Of a stretch of DNA of 15,336 nt, positions 14,762-15,336 are shown piece by piece. How positions within the stretch are numbered: position 1 is the first letter of the stretch; each line of letters opens with the position of its first letter. Source of the DNA: DASYSL01 sp036003365 (lineage in GTDB: Bacteria; Eisenbacteria; RBG-16-71-46; DASYSL01). The position numbers and the translations under genes are program-made. The notes beneath the pieces are model-generated. The model saw only the letters and a program-made list of their open reading frames with translations, ran no database searches and was not told the origin of the DNA. The DNA is taken from positions 1-15,336 of the forward strand of contig DASYSL010000201.1 of the NCBI GenBank assembly GCA_036003365.1. The letters run 5' to 3'.

Positions 14762-15076
14762 ATGCTCGTCTGCCAGTGGCACCTCGACGTTCCGTTCGGC
14801 AAGCGCGGCGCCGCGCTCGCCATCATGAAGGCGTGGGGCCAGGACAAGTTCGCCTACTCGGAATTTCGCAAGGCGAAGGGCGGGCGCGTGCTGGTGGGTG
14901 AAGTGGGCCTGTCCCCGACGCACATCGTGGACGAATACCTGTTCGAGAGCCTGGCCGACTTCGAGGCGGCTCTCGCCGGCATGGGTGACGAGCGCTTTCG
15001 CCGGCACGCCGAAGCGCTCGCGCCCTACATCGTTCCCGGCAGCCAGCACTGGACGGTGCTGAAAATCGTGGAGTGA
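14762..15076 (+). CDS. Small protein, suspected dimeric alpha/beta-barrel (ferredoxin-like) fold
   Basis: A 104-residue cytoplasmic protein (no signal peptide, no cysteine pair). The pattern is strand-helix-strand-strand-helix-strand: LVCQWHLDVPF, a helix through ALAIMKAWGQ, RVLVGEVGL, HIVDEYLFES, a helix LADFEAALAGM, and a closing HWTVLKIVE. This resembles EthD/NIPSNAP/antibiotic-monooxygenase-type dimeric barrels, but I cannot name a family. AGAGGAAG stands just before the ATG, and the gene is 13 bases behind the CxxCH barrel gene, indicating co-expression. A role in haem handling or oxidation is conceivable because some proteins of this fold bind haem, but nothing in the sequence proves it. 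Its stop lies 9 bases from the end of the convergent folP. Confidence 0.85.
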   Translation: MLVCQWHLDVPFGKRGAALAIMKAWGQDKFAYSEFRKAKGGRVLVGEVGLSPTHIVDEYLFESLADFEAALAGMGDERFRRHAEALAPYIVPGSQHWTVLKIVE

Positions 15077-15085
15077 GTGGTCGAG

Positions 15086-15336
15086 CTAGAGCAACGCCTC
15101 GGCTGTGCGCAGGGCGCGCACGGTAGCGAGGACGTCGTGCGTGCGAAACAACCGCGCGCCGCGCTCGAAGGCCACGAGGCTCGCCGCCAATCCCGCCTCG
15201 ACGCGTTGCTCGAGCGGCAAGCCGAGCAGCTTGTGGAAGAGGCTCTTCCTCGACACCCCGATCATGACCGGGTAGCCGAGCGCCGTTAGGTCGCTCGTGC
15301 GCCGCAAGAGCTCCAAGCTGTGCTCGAGGGACTTGC
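15086..15336 (-). CDS. folP: Dihydropteroate synthase, C-terminal part (5' end off the window)
   Basis: The last 82 residues of the folate-pathway enzyme that joins p-aminobenzoate to the pterin pyrophosphate. KSLEHSLELLRR corresponds to the conserved GFGKsxxHNxxLL segment, followed by GYPVMIGVSRKSLFHKLLG with the substrate-binding Ser-Arg-Lys, then GLPLEQR, and the terminal RTHDV with the conserved Arg and His (usually RVHDV). The frame is open to the right edge. folP is often directly upstream of cdaA in the same direction; here a rightward gene pair lies between them. Confidence 0.93.
   Translation of the reverse strand, partial: KSLEHSLELLRRTSDLTALGYPVMIGVSRKSLFHKLLGLPLEQRVEAGLAASLVAFERGARLFRTHDVLATVRALRTAEALL

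Overview
The window is GC-rich, bacterial and almost fully coding. Signal peptides, several predicted outer-membrane barrels and a serine protease ending in a FlgD-like Ig 'sorting' domain point to a Gram-negative-type bacterium. That C-terminal tail is common in Candidatus Eisenbacteria, Latescibacteria and other FCB-related lineages, many known only from metagenomes. The lineage is inference; no rRNA or other phylogenetic marker is present.

Left third (1-7003, both genes leftward): a very large MalT/SARP-type transcriptional regulator (P-loop ATPase, TPR-rich middle, winged helix plus BTAD domain) runs off the left edge. A strong UUCG-loop terminator separates it from a 1189-residue secreted subtilisin-like protease with several Ig/cadherin-like modules. 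The intergenic region upstream of the protease (7004-7412) is divergent. It holds a G-quadruplex-type G-tract and a 48-base imperfect palindrome.

Middle (7413-11651, rightward): a small signal-peptide barrel-like protein; a small Ala/Ser-rich exported protein with two MGWG motifs, closed by a terminator; a cold-shock-domain protein fused to two zinc ribbons; and a DUF885 metallopeptidase-like protein. The zinc-ribbon/cold-shock gene sits behind a leader of about 220 nt that contains a good sigma70-like promoter, a complete intrinsic terminator with six Ts, and a second folded element just before the start codon. This looks like transcription-attenuation or temperature control.

Right part (11629-15336): leftward genes are a UbiA-like prenyltransferase, diadenylate cyclase (cdaA/dacA, c-di-AMP synthesis) and the 3' part of folP (dihydropteroate synthase). 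folP and cdaA are often neighbours. Here a rightward pair interrupts them: an outer-membrane-barrel protein with an N-terminal CxxCH haem motif, and a 104-residue small protein that I suspect has a dimeric alpha/beta-barrel (ferredoxin-like) fold.

I see no mobile element, CRISPR array, tRNA or rRNA. The items most worth following up are the zinc-ribbon/cold-shock fusion with its attenuator leader, the CxxCH barrel pair inserted between folP and cdaA, the MGWG-motif protein, and the UbiA homologue with a degenerate first metal-binding motif.
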